From JAFNAG01 sp963824985 (GTDB lineage Bacteria > Acidobacteriota > UBA6911): DNA of 64,000 bases. How positions within the stretch are numbered: the first letter of the stretch is position 1; each line of letters begins with the position of its first letter. The notes beneath the pieces were generated by a model. The model was not told where the DNA came from. It saw only the letters and a program-made list of their open reading frames with translations, and did not search any database. The position numbers and the translations under genes were made by a program. The DNA lies in contig CAWGRQ010000030.1 of NCBI GenBank assembly GCA_963824985.1, forward strand, positions 62,001-126,000, written 5' to 3'. Below are positions 1 through 10,057 of this stretch, piece after piece.

Positions 1-1293
1 CTGGATCGCGGCGATCACTGGCAGATCGTCAGCCCCGACTTGACCACCAACGACAAGACCAAATACGGCCAGCCCAACGGCGGGCTGACCCCGGAAAACA
101 CCGGGGCCGAAACCCACTGCACGATTATTACGATCGCGGAATCGCCTCTGATTCCGGGGCTGCTCTGGGCCGGAACTGATGATGGGAACGTGCAGGTAAC
201 GCGTAATAGTGGCGCCACATGGACCAACGTCCGGGAAAACGTCCCCGGTGTGCCGAAGAGCCTGTGGGTGAGCCGGGTCGAGGCGTCTCATTTCGACGCC
301 GGAACCTGTTACCTGACCTTCGACGGCCATCGGAGCGACGACTTCAAACCCTGGGTCTTCAAGACGACGGACTACGGTACGACTTGGACCAGTATTGCCG
401 GCAATCTCCCCGATGGGCAGCCCGCATACGTAATCCGTGAGGATCCGAAGAACAGGAATCTGCTCTTCCTCGGCACCGAGTTTGCGGTCTTCTTCTCCAG
501 GAACGGCGGGCAGGCATGGACCAATCTCACGTTGAACATGCCCACGGTCGCCTTCCACGACCTGTTGATCCATCCGAGGGACAATGATCTGATCGCCGCC
601 ACGCATGGGCGCGGCTTCTGGATCCTGGATGACATTTCCGCCCTCGAGCAGACCACGGCCACGGTCGCGGATTCGGATTCGTTTCTATATGAAAACCAGC
701 GGCCCGGAACCCAATGGCTGCGCATTCAGCGGGGCGGATATGGCCGCGGGGATCTGTATTTCCAGGGCGAGAATCCCCCGCCGGGGGCACTGGTTCATTA
801 TTATTTGAAGAGCAAGCCAGCCGACCCGGCAACCATCGAAATCTCCGATGCCACCGGCCAGCTCAAGACCAGCTATATCCTGGATGACGCCGAACCCGGG
901 ATCAACCGGCTGGCATGGGATTTCCGGTTCGATCCTCCTGCGGCACAGGTGCAGGCGCAGGCAGCCACCCTGCGCGATCAACTCGAAACCGCAGCCAAGA
1001 GGAATGATCTGACCCCTGAGCAGCGCGATCTGCTGCAAAAGGCTCAAAAGCAGCTGGGTCAATTCGGGAGCAATTACCGGAAGATTACCGAGCTGCAGAG
1101 GATCGCCGGACAGTTGACCGGACCCGGCGGCGGCCGGGGAGGGATGGGCGGTTTCGGTGGTGGATTTGGCGGCCGTGGCGGCGCCAACATGGCTGAACCC
1201 GGCACCTACGCGGTAAGGCTGACCGTAAACGGCAAGACGAGCGTCGGCACCATTAGCGTCCGGCTCGATCCGGTTCAATCCGAAACCAGGTAA
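1..1293 (+). CDS. VPS10/BNR beta-propeller exported protein, 3' part
   Basis: The reading frame is open from base 1, so the gene begins outside the window; the first in-frame start-like codon (TTG at 40) is internal. The visible 430 residues contain BNR/Asp-box style turns such as SRNGGQAWTNL and NSGATWTNV, a WAGTDDGNVQ segment also found in the gene at 42-45 kb, and an ATHGRGFWILDD strand that usually closes the sortilin-like propeller in these bacterial proteins. A C-terminal beta domain follows, with an alpha-helical stretch, then a Gly-rich linker (GGGRGGMGGFGGGFGGRGG) and a final beta segment ending in an RLDP motif. Proteins of this family are secreted or periplasmic and are usually annotated as glycosyl hydrolase-like or sortilin-like; no enzymatic activity is proven. 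It stops at TAA 1291-1293 and is followed by a strong hairpin. Confidence 0.85.
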   Translation: MDRGDHWQIVSPDLTTNDKTKYGQPNGGLTPENTGAETHCTIITIAESPLIPGLLWAGTDDGNVQVTRNSGATWTNVRENVPGVPKSLWVSRVEASHFDAGTCYLTFDGHRSDDFKPWVFKTTDYGTTWTSIAGNLPDGQPAYVIREDPKNRNLLFLGTEFAVFFSRNGGQAWTNLTLNMPTVAFHDLLIHPRDNDLIAATHGRGFWILDDISALEQTTATVADSDSFLYENQRPGTQWLRIQRGGYGRGDLYFQGENPPPGALVHYYLKSKPADPATIEISDATGQLKTSYILDDAEPGINRLAWDFRFDPPAAQVQAQAATLRDQLETAAKRNDLTPEQRDLLQKAQKQLGQFGSNYRKITELQRIAGQLTGPGGGRGGMGGFGGGFGGRGGANMAEPGTYAVRLTVNGKTSVGTISVRLDPVQSETR

Positions 1294-1325
1294 TCATCAA
1301 TGACCGGTTCATGAACAAGTGTCGC

Positions 1326-1353
1326 ACGGGGACGGGCTTCAGCCCGTCCCCGT
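1326..1353 (+). terminator. Hairpin after the VPS10/BNR gene
   Basis: A perfect 12-bp stem (ACGGGGACGGGC / GCCCGTCCCCGT) closes a TTCA loop 33 bases after the stop codon. The tail is not T-rich, so it may be a REP-like hairpin or an RNA 3'-end stabiliser rather than a classical intrinsic terminator. The bases to 1430 contain two GAGGCCCAC repeats and no gene. Confidence 0.45.
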
Positions 1354-1483
1354 AGTTTGAGGCCCACGGGGCCGCCCCCCCGGAGTGTATACATTCCTAT
1401 GGAGTTGAGGCCCACAAGGAAGGCCTCGATTTGATTTCTACTGCAGGAAGGTCTCGGCTTGCCGCGGTTTTGCCCACTCAGAC

Positions 1484-1870
1484 TCAGGCCAAATCCAAAT
1501 CTGTCCGGCTGAAATCATCGCCGGTGCACAGCAGAGGCTGATCGGCGAGTTTGGCAGTTGCGTACGACATGCAGTCACCGAAATTCAAGGCAGCCTTGTG
1601 CCTTCCCTTGCCATATTGCAGCCAGGCATCGACGGCAACGCCATAGTGATCTTCGCCAAATGGGACGGTGGCAATCGTTGCCTCCATAAGGAACCTGGCA
1701 ATCAGAGCTCGGCTATCGCGCTGGATCCGGGCGGAAACCACGATCGCCGCTTCCGTCAATGTGGGCAAGCCAATGGCACATGCGGGCGCCGCAGCCAGTT
1801 TTTGGAGAAGCACCTCGTAACCGGGCTCCTTGAAGAGGATCGCAACGATTGCAGAGCTGTCCAGGATCAT
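1484..1870 (-). CDS. vapC: VapC-type PIN-domain ribonuclease toxin
   Basis: This 128-residue protein has the full PIN-domain acidic set: D4 in MILDSS, E40 in TLTEA, D99 in NFGDCMSYA and D118 in CTGDDF. These residues coordinate Mg2+ or Mn2+ for RNA cleavage; in the family the targets are tRNA or rRNA. Its start codon overlaps the stop of the upstream antitoxin by 4 bases (ATGA), the usual translational coupling of vapBC operons. Length and motif spacing match the family well. The RNA target cannot be read from the sequence. Confidence 0.92.
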   Translation of the reverse strand: MILDSSAIVAILFKEPGYEVLLQKLAAAPACAIGLPTLTEAAIVVSARIQRDSRALIARFLMEATIATVPFGEDHYGVAVDAWLQYGKGRHKAALNFGDCMSYATAKLADQPLLCTGDDFSRTDLDLA

Positions 1871-2139
1871 ACGCCTTCCTTGCCATAGCCGAGAATCGCC
1901 TCCTCTTCGTCCCGACGGATCCTGCGGCCCAACTCGCGGCCAGGAATCTGCGGCCAGACTTCCTGGTCGAGAAACCTGCTCAGACGTGCTCCCCTGTTGA
2001 CTCCTGAAATGCGGTAGGCCAGGCGCGCCTTGCGCTCTTCCAACGCCTTGCGAACCGCCTCAGTCTTGGTTTCGCCGGTGGCGTTGGCAACCTCGGCAAT
2101 TAGCCTTTCAACCTCCGGATTTTTAATGTTTAGCGGCAT
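1867..2139 (-). CDS. vapB: VapB-type antitoxin
   Basis: A 90-residue protein beginning MPLNIKNPEVERLIAEVA, the typical N-terminus of Rv0623-like VapB antitoxins, where a short beta strand and two helices form a ribbon-helix-helix DNA-binding dimer. The C-terminal part (about residues 45-90), with basic and acidic patches, is expected to wrap the PIN toxin. It lies first in the operon and overlaps vapC by 4 bases. A GGAGG ribosome site sits just upstream of ATG 2139. The promoter and palindrome found immediately upstream fit autoregulation by the VapBC complex. Confidence 0.88.
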   Translation of the reverse strand: MPLNIKNPEVERLIAEVANATGETKTEAVRKALEERKARLAYRISGVNRGARLSRFLDQEVWPQIPGRELGRRIRRDEEEAILGYGKEGV

Positions 2140-2148
2140 AATGCCTCC

Positions 2149-2183
2149 CCACCCATTATATGTTTATGGGTGGATATTTTCAA
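2149..2183 (-). promoter_or_regulatory. vapBC promoter with overlapping operator palindrome
   Basis: Read on the minus strand, TTGAAA (2183-2178) and TATAAT (2160-2155) are separated by 17 bases, a near-consensus sigma-70 promoter. An 8-bp perfect inverted repeat, CCACCCAT (2149-2156) and ATGGGTGG (2166-2173), covers the -10 box and part of the spacer. A repressor bound there would block transcription, as expected for VapB or VapBC autoregulation. The inference rests on position and sequence only. Confidence 0.75.
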
Positions 2184-2269
2184 CTATGGTGGCAGCCGTT
2201 GGAATTAAATGCTAAAGGGCCTGTAGTTCCGCCACCGATTGCCTTTGCCGTACTCAAGATGACGATCCT

Positions 2270-4225
<1,956 letters not shown>

Positions 4226-4358
4226 ATGTGTGCTCCGTCGCGTGGGAGGCCGGATGTGCGCCTATCGCAGGAGGACATTCCGTGTCTCGCCGGAATAGAA
4301 AAGCGATTTGCCGTTGTTTCTATCGCCAAAGGCATTGAGGAAGCAAGCGAAATTCTCG

Positions 4359-4419
4359 GACACGGATGAACGCGGATGAACACGGATCGGCTCCGTCTTC
4401 ATCCGCGTCCATCCGTGTC
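4359..4419. repeat. Interspersed ACACGGATGAA-type hairpin repeat
   Basis: Arms 4359-4380 and 4398-4419 form a 22-bp stem with one mismatch, built from CACGGATGAA and CGCGGATGAA units. It lies in the gap between two minus-strand genes. Repeats of this CACGGATG type are scattered in many environmental bacterial genomes; its role here, as terminator or mobile relic, cannot be told. The rest of 4226-4445 shows no gene. Confidence 0.7.
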
Positions 4420-4445
4420 AAGAAATCCTCATCATGAATGATGCT

Positions 4446-5546
4446 TCACTTACCGGGCGCCTGGGCAAGGATGCGGCGGAGCAACTCGGGGTTATCAGGG
4501 AGCTGCCCGGCTTTCGGCAGCCGCTGCGTCATCAGAGCCCAATTCCGGTCGGCGGTGAAAACCTGCCGGAAGATGGGGAGCGCCTCGCTTGTGCGGCCCA
4601 TGTTCACGAGCGCGACCGCGTGCCAGAATCGCATCTCGTTGAGCCGGCTCGGCAGGATGCCGGGGGTAGCTGCGGCGATCTTTTCCGCGGCGCCGTACTC
4701 GCGGAGCGCACCTTCCTTGTCCCCTTTTTCCGTGGCAAGATCCCCGGCGTTCATGTGGTTGTAAGCACGCTGCAGAGCGACCAGGCGGCGCAGCTCCTTC
4801 AGCGGATAGTCGGCATCGTCGACCCGCAAATCGTAGATGCGATCCTGCCACGGCTTGCCGGTTGATTTGCCCTTCACAATAATGAGCGCCGCCGACTGGC
4901 GTCCCCGGGCATCTCCGCCGGCGGCCTGGCCCGCATCCAGCGCCGCGAGCATACGGTCCACCAGTTCTCCCTTCGTCTCGCGGAACGCCTGCGCCATGGC
5001 CGGCCAGACCTTGTCATTCAGCATCATGTTGGCCTGAACGGAGAATCCTTCGCCAATGTGGATGGACCCGTCTTCAGGAGCGCCTGCGATGGTCATGTCC
5101 TTCGGGCGGCCGCCGGCGGGTATCCCGGCGAGGTCTCCCGCCGCGGCGATATCTTTGGCGCCCGTCCATGTTCCTACTCGCCCCTGAGCGTCGATGAAGG
5201 CGACCTGCCGGACGTTGCGGGCCTTGTCGGCCTGCAGCAGACGGGCGAGCGCTTCGGGGGCGGCAATCCCTTTCAGCATCAGCTGCAATCCGTCCCGGCC
5301 ATAGGCCGGCTCCACGAACGATTGCGTCGCCACGGCTCCCACGCCGGCTTCCGCCCAGGTGACCATGCAACCCACGCAGAACCAATGGGACTGGACGGCG
5401 ACGCCGATCTCCCCAGTCTGCGCATCGCGCGCCACGATGGAGAATGTGTGTGCCAGAGCGCTGGGCCGGGCGGGCGCATTCTCTTGCGCGAACAGGGGGA
5501 GACAAACAGACAGCATTACTGACAGCACCGCTGCGGAACGATTCAT
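4446..5546 (-). CDS. Secreted DUF1028 protein with TPR-like C-terminus
   Basis: The 366-residue protein has a cleavable signal peptide (residues 1-20, ending LFAQ). A DUF1028 domain then starts at HTFSIVARD and includes GEIGVAVQSHWFCVGCMVTWAEAGVGAVATQ, very typical of this Ntn-hydrolase-like family. After about residue 245 the sequence becomes helical with TPR character (AYNHMNAGDLATEKGDKEGALREYGAAEKI). DUF1028 proteins often sit beside amidase or asparaginase-like genes; here the upstream gene is reduced to a glycosylasparaginase tail. The biochemical activity of DUF1028 is not established. GTG or TTG alternatives are not needed: ATG 5546 has a nearby GGAGG. Confidence 0.85.
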   Translation of the reverse strand: MNRSAAVLSVMLSVCLPLFAQENAPARPSALAHTFSIVARDAQTGEIGVAVQSHWFCVGCMVTWAEAGVGAVATQSFVEPAYGRDGLQLMLKGIAAPEALARLLQADKARNVRQVAFIDAQGRVGTWTGAKDIAAAGDLAGIPAGGRPKDMTIAGAPEDGSIHIGEGFSVQANMMLNDKVWPAMAQAFRETKGELVDRMLAALDAGQAAGGDARGRQSAALIIVKGKSTGKPWQDRIYDLRVDDADYPLKELRRLVALQRAYNHMNAGDLATEKGDKEGALREYGAAEKIAAATPGILPSRLNEMRFWHAVALVNMGRTSEALPIFRQVFTADRNWALMTQRLPKAGQLPDNPELLRRILAQAPGK

Positions 5547-5571
5547 GCGTGGTCCTCCATAAATACTCTGC

Positions 5572-5720
5572 TCAATCGGTCGGGCTGCCGCTCAGCAGCC
5601 CTTCCAGCGGGAGGGAACGGGAACCCCGGTCGTCGCAGACCGCATAGGTGGTCTCCCCTGAAGCATACATCGCCACGCCGGCATGATCCCCTTTGGCATT
5701 CAGCACGAAGAGGCGAAGGT
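5572..5720 (-). pseudogene. C-terminal remnant of an N4-glycosylasparaginase
   Basis: The last 45-50 codons before TGA 5574-5572 read NLRLFVLNAKGDHAGVAMY followed by a short strand with TTYAVCDDRG. This resembles the final strands of the glycosylasparaginase (N-terminal nucleophile amidase) fold, in which a phrase like FYALNKKGE..GASLYPG..YAV precedes the end. The catalytic Thr region and everything before it is missing: upstream sequence in the same frame is low-complexity and unrelated. I read it as a truncated gene that once preceded the DUF1028 gene in an operon. A spurious open frame runs on to 5913. Confidence 0.5.
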
Positions 5721-6025
5721 TGAATGCCGGCAGCCCCCGGCCGTTCAGCAGGCGTTTCTCGACGGTGTTGGATGATGAGTCCCCAACCCGGCTCGTTTTG
5801 TTTATCAGGTCAAGACCGGGAAGACAATCAACCCCTGAATCCCGGCAACGAATGCTGATGGTCTTGCCCGGATGGCCTCGACGAAGGCTGTCGACGCCTT
5901 GGCGGTTGGTCAAGGCAGGACAGAAACCGGCCTACGACGCAAGAACGGCAATGGTGTTCACCCGTCCCGGAACGGGCAACAATCAAGATTTGTCCTGGGA
6001 TGCGCCGGATTTTGCGGCGGTCTCC

Positions 6026-7195
6026 TTAATAGACGACCTTGCCTTCACCGTCCAAATAGGGTTTGAGGTTGTCCTCCAGGAAGGCCCAGATCCGGTTCCA
6101 GCCATCCCGCTGCGGCGGGGTGTTCTGGGGCGCCGTCTTTTCCGGGTTCACCAGTCGTTCGAAACTGTGCCCTCCGGGCGGATCCACATAGATTTTAGTC
6201 GTGGCCAATCGCGGGAGATGATACTGAAGCGCGTAGATCATCATCTGGTCTTCGACGAAGTTCACGTCCTGGTCGTTGGTGGCGACGTGAACCATTACCG
6301 GAACCTTGATCTTGTCGACGTGGTACACCGGGGAGCGCTCGATGTAAATGTCCCGCTTCTCGTGCACTTCACCGCCGATGCGCGCTTGTTTGACAAAGCT
6401 CGCCTCGTAGGAAGGCCCTTTGTAGGAAAGACGAAACACCAGGTTGGTTACCGGCACGCCCGCATACCCGCACTTGAGAACCTTCCCCTGGTCGCGGATC
6501 AGGGAAAACAGGGTGATGTACCCTCCATGGCTCCAGCCGATCATGCCGATGCGGTCCGGATCGACTTGCGGGAGATTGGCCTTCAAATAATCGATGCCTG
6601 AAAGCGTATCGTCGATCTCATATCCCCCGTAGTCGATCGCCTCCTGGAAAGCCTCCCCGTAACCCGTGCTGCCCCGGTAGTCCGGAGCGATGATGATGTA
6701 GCCACGCTCGACCGCCTGACGGATGAACGGAATCGATCCCGAGGAGAAACTGCTGGCAACGCCGCCATGAACCCATATGAGCGCCGGATGGCCCTTGGGT
6801 CCGCGCGATTTTAAAGGCTGGAACAGGTAGGCCGGGATGTCCATGTCGCCGACGCTGCTGCGATAGCTGACCTTTTTATAATCCACGGCCCCTTCGCACA
6901 ATTTCTGGATCAGGTCGTCATCTTTCTTCTTGGACTCGACGTCCCTCTTGTAGCGTTCCGCGGAACCTCGAGCCCTGAGGGCCATCACCTTGTCCTGGAG
7001 TTTTTTGATTTCGGTCTGGATCTGAGCGATCTCTTTCTGCTCCGCGGACTGCGCTTGCGCAGGTCGCTGCGCGCCTGCCGGGTTCTGACTCTGTTGCGTC
7101 GGCGCAGCCGGCACGAAGACTACGAGAAACAGGACCACGGCCGGGATCGTTTGCCTGATCCTACCGGCCAGGCGACCTCTCATGTGCAGTTTCAT
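6026..7195 (-). CDS. Secreted S9-like (prolyl oligopeptidase fold) hydrolase
   Basis: A 389-residue exported protein: signal peptide at about 1-32 and a helical, coiled-coil-like segment at about 45-105 (EIAQIQTEIKKLQDKVMALRARG), then an alpha/beta hydrolase domain. The nucleophile elbow is GWSHGG with Ser222. A NDQDVNF loop and a GGHSFERL loop hold the likely Asp and His. The motif LIWVHGGVASSF forms the oxyanion region. It resembles the catalytic half of S9 peptidases, but the usual beta-propeller is absent and replaced by the short coil, so specificity may be broader. A good AGGAGG precedes ATG 7195. Confidence 0.82.
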   Translation of the reverse strand: MKLHMRGRLAGRIRQTIPAVVLFLVVFVPAAPTQQSQNPAGAQRPAQAQSAEQKEIAQIQTEIKKLQDKVMALRARGSAERYKRDVESKKKDDDLIQKLCEGAVDYKKVSYRSSVGDMDIPAYLFQPLKSRGPKGHPALIWVHGGVASSFSSGSIPFIRQAVERGYIIIAPDYRGSTGYGEAFQEAIDYGGYEIDDTLSGIDYLKANLPQVDPDRIGMIGWSHGGYITLFSLIRDQGKVLKCGYAGVPVTNLVFRLSYKGPSYEASFVKQARIGGEVHEKRDIYIERSPVYHVDKIKVPVMVHVATNDQDVNFVEDQMMIYALQYHLPRLATTKIYVDPPGGHSFERLVNPEKTAPQNTPPQRDGWNRIWAFLEDNLKPYLDGEGKVVY

Positions 7196-7292
7196 TTTTG
7201 CCTCCTCTGACGGGTTCGGTGCCTATTATCCGCAAACCGCCGCAGGACCGCAAAGGAATCATTTGGCGAAACGGGCGCCCGTAATCGGATCT

Positions 7293-8045
7293 CTACAGCA
7301 GCGGTTTGAGGCGGGAGTAGCCGGCGCGGCTCACGGGGAGCCGGGTGCCATCTTTCAGAATGGCGAGCCGGCTGTCGCGGGTGTGCTGCTCGATGCGTGC
7401 CAGGCGTTCGACGTTCAGAATATAAGAACGGTGGATGCGGATAAAGCGCGCGGAATCGAGCAGGCCTTCGAGTTCACTCATCGCCTGCTGCTTGAGATAT
7501 TCGCGGCCGCTGCATTTGAAGCAGACGTAGTCATCCTGTGCTTCCACGTAATCGATGGTATCGATTGCAAGCACATGCACGCGCGCGCCGTCGCGCACCA
7601 GTACCCGCTCCAGCGGCTTTCGCCGCTCCCGTGCATCGGCGATCAGATCATCAAACGGCGCCGCTTCCCTGGCAGCCAGTCTCTGTCTTGCCCGGCCCAG
7701 CGCTTCGGCCAGCCGATCGGCATTCAAGGGCTTCAGCAGATAATCGACGGCATGAACTTCGAAAGCACGCAGGGCAAACTCATCATAGGCAGTCACGAAA
7801 ATCACCGCGAACTCCCGGCCGATCAGTTCAAGCACTTCGAAGCCGTCCAGTTTCGGCATCTGGATGTCGAGGAAAAGCAGATCCGGCTTCAGTTCCGCAA
7901 CCGCCTTAACGGCCTCGAAGCCATTCGCACATTCACCCACGATTTCAACATCCCGATGGGCCGAAAGGTATTCGCGCAGGATCCGGCGCGCCAGTTCTTC
8001 ATCATCGATCAGGATGGCAGTGATCGCAGCGGAAGGGGTTGGCAT
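7293..8045 (-). CDS. LytTR-family response regulator
   Basis: The protein (about 250 residues from ATG 8045; an in-frame TTG at 8057 is an alternative) has an N-terminal receiver domain with the acidic pair in LIDDEE, phospho-acceptor Asp60 in LLFLDIQMP, and the switch Thr/Lys in FVTAYDEFALRAF and YLLKPL. A LytTR DNA-binding domain fills residues about 140-250 (VEAQDDYVCFKC, FIRIHRSYILN). It is the AlgR/LytR-type output partner of the LytS-like kinase encoded upstream. The genes run LiaF-like protein, kinase, regulator on the minus strand, pointing to a cell-envelope signalling operon. Confidence 0.93.
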   Translation of the reverse strand: MPTPSAAITAILIDDEELARRILREYLSAHRDVEIVGECANGFEAVKAVAELKPDLLFLDIQMPKLDGFEVLELIGREFAVIFVTAYDEFALRAFEVHAVDYLLKPLNADRLAEALGRARQRLAAREAAPFDDLIADARERRKPLERVLVRDGARVHVLAIDTIDYVEAQDDYVCFKCSGREYLKQQAMSELEGLLDSARFIRIHRSYILNVERLARIEQHTRDSRLAILKDGTRLPVSRAGYSRLKPLL

Positions 8046-8145
8046 CTTTGAACTCAATCCGGATACGAAAAAGGCGACATTCCAGTTGTTCTCTCCCGGG
8101 AATCAGCCGGGCGGCACGGGAACCGTCAAATCGGAAGGTTCCTTT

Positions 8146-9195
8146 TCAGGCCGGCATCCTGATTTCGGCGTGAAACATGCCGTCCTTTTCATAGGTATCG
8201 AGCCTGGCATCGCCGCCTTGAAGCGCCGTCAGGCGGCCGGAGACATTTGCCAGGCCAATCCCCTTGCTCTGGGGCTGTTTGTGCCCGGCATCAACCGGAT
8301 TGGCAATGCACACCGTCAATCGGCCGCCATGCCGCCTGGCTTGCACCGTGATCTCGCCCCCTTCGACGCGGGAGGCGATGCCGTGGTTGACGGCATTCTC
8401 AATCAGCGGCAGCAACAGCAGCGGCGGCACCGGGCAGGAGCGGCTTTCTTCGTCAATTTCGAAATTCACCTTCAGCCTTTGTCCGAACCGGATCCGCTCG
8501 ATCTCCAGGTAGCCTTCGAGCAGCGACAATTCCTCGGCCAGGGGAATAACTCCAACCGGCGCCATCTGCAGGCTCCGGCGGAGGAAATCAGACAGCAGCA
8601 GGCACATCCGGCGCGCCTTCTCCGGGTCGGAGGGAATCAGCGAAACGACAGAGTTCAGGCAGTTGAAAAGGAAATGAGGATCGATCTGGGCCTTCAGGGC
8701 TTTCAGTTCCGCCTCCTGAGCCAGGATCTTCATTTCGAGAGCCTTATGCTCCGCTTCCCGGGATTCGGCCGCCGCGACCATGAGATAGCTCACGGCCGCG
8801 GCCAGGAAAAACAGGAGCACGCCCGCCGCCAGCAACAGCGGATAGGATCGGTTGAAAAGCGGGGCGGCCTGGGTGAAGTCCGGCGCGCGGGACAGCAGCA
8901 GCGCCCAACCGCTGCCGGCGAACAGCCAGAGTGAGGCGGATATCATCGCCGCGGCACTCAGGACCGCGGCCAGCCGCAGCCGGCCGGATGTCCGCAAGGG
9001 GAAGCTGCGGCAGAGATACCACGCGGGAAGGCACTGGAAGGCGTAGATGGCGCACAGCGGCAGGATGAGCGCGAGGGCGAGCCGCCAGGGGCCGGAGTCT
9101 GCCAGGTGGACCAGTGCCGTCAGCAGCAGCGCCACAGGAATCCACGCTGCCATATACCATCCAAGTCGATGCCTCCGTGCCAGTATCGGGTGCAT
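8146..9195 (-). CDS. LytS/YehU-type sensor histidine kinase
   Basis: A 349-residue membrane kinase with hydrophobic segments near residues 12-30, 38-58, 74-103 and 117-143, then a short coiled coil and a His_kinase domain. The phospho-acceptor is His174 in QIDPHFLFNCLNSV, and the ATP-binding N-box is LLPLIENAVNHGI. The GIGLANVSGRL segment is the G-box. No separate extracellular sensor domain is visible, so the signal may be sensed in the membrane, perhaps through the adjacent LiaF-like protein, which ends only 3 bases before this gene starts. The response regulator follows after 100 bases. Confidence 0.93.
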   Translation of the reverse strand: MHPILARRHRLGWYMAAWIPVALLLTALVHLADSGPWRLALALILPLCAIYAFQCLPAWYLCRSFPLRTSGRLRLAAVLSAAAMISASLWLFAGSGWALLLSRAPDFTQAAPLFNRSYPLLLAAGVLLFFLAAAVSYLMVAAAESREAEHKALEMKILAQEAELKALKAQIDPHFLFNCLNSVVSLIPSDPEKARRMCLLLSDFLRRSLQMAPVGVIPLAEELSLLEGYLEIERIRFGQRLKVNFEIDEESRSCPVPPLLLLPLIENAVNHGIASRVEGGEITVQARRHGGRLTVCIANPVDAGHKQPQSKGIGLANVSGRLTALQGGDARLDTYEKDGMFHAEIRMPA

Positions 9196-9198
9196 ATC

Positions 9199-9894
9199 TC
9201 AGTTCCGGACTTCGATTCCACCCATAATGGCAAACCCTTTGATGAAAAGCGTTTTCGCGCTTCCGTCTCTCGGCGGCCGGGTCTTGTCCTCAAAGCCTCC
9301 CAGGATGGGAATTACGCTCGATCGGATGCTCCAGTCTTCGGGGACTTTGATCTCAATTCCGCCCCAGAACGCCAGCAACTGGAAGGCTGCTTCCCCATCC
9401 TTGATTGAAGCCTGGCGAAGATCGATTTCACATCCACCCATTATGGCCGTCAGATCGCCGCCGCGAAAGCTTTGGCTGTTACAGGATCGGACCACACCGC
9501 TCATGATCGCGAATCCATTGACCACCTCTTCACTGCCCGCCGGGAGCCCCCGTTCCCGTTCCAGGGCCTGCCATACGATGCTGCCGCCAATCGCTACCAG
9601 GACAAGGGGCCAGTAGTCCCAGAGCGAAAAGCGCAGGTAATGAAGGTTGGCGAGCAGCAGCAGCGCGCCCGCCGCCGAGAGAATCACGCCGGATCCGAGC
9701 CCGGAGGCGTGCCCCGCCCAAAGAATCTGCATGATTCCGACGACGATCAGGATCGCCGGCCAGAATCTCCAAACGTCGCCCAGGCGCATGATGTGCAGAT
9801 TATCGAGCGTCAGGAGAATGCCGAAGCCGATGGCGCAGAGCCCCAACACCAGTTGCGGGCTCAACCTCGAGTGCCTATCCATAGGTCCCTCCAA
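9199..9894 (-). CDS. LiaF-like membrane protein (DUF5668-type)
   Basis: A 231-residue protein with four predicted membrane helices in the first 110 residues (LVLGLCAIGFGILLTLDNL, ILIVVGIMQILWAG, GVILSAAGALLLLANL, YWPLVLVAIGGSIVW). A soluble beta-rich C-terminal domain carries the repeated pattern GFAIMSG, LTAIMGG, LLAFWGG and GFAIMGG. That pattern defines the LiaF/cell-wall-active-antibiotic response family. LiaF proteins inhibit a LytS-like or LiaS-like kinase until envelope stress. Being first in the kinase/regulator operon fits that role. Start is ATG 9894 or 9882. Confidence 0.85.
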   Translation of the reverse strand: MEGPMDRHSRLSPQLVLGLCAIGFGILLTLDNLHIMRLGDVWRFWPAILIVVGIMQILWAGHASGLGSGVILSAAGALLLLANLHYLRFSLWDYWPLVLVAIGGSIVWQALERERGLPAGSEEVVNGFAIMSGVVRSCNSQSFRGGDLTAIMGGCEIDLRQASIKDGEAAFQLLAFWGGIEIKVPEDWSIRSSVIPILGGFEDKTRPPRDGSAKTLFIKGFAIMGGIEVRN

Positions 9895-10057
9895 AGTGTG
9901 TATCCGATACCAGGATACGGAGGATATCGCGCCGGCGCCTTACGTTTTCGGTGAAAGACGGGAAAATGCCGGTGATTGACGCCGGCCGGCCCGTTTTGCC
10001 GACGCGCGCGGCGCTGACGGCTCGGGCGACCTAGCCTGTGGCGTCGGCAGCCGATCG

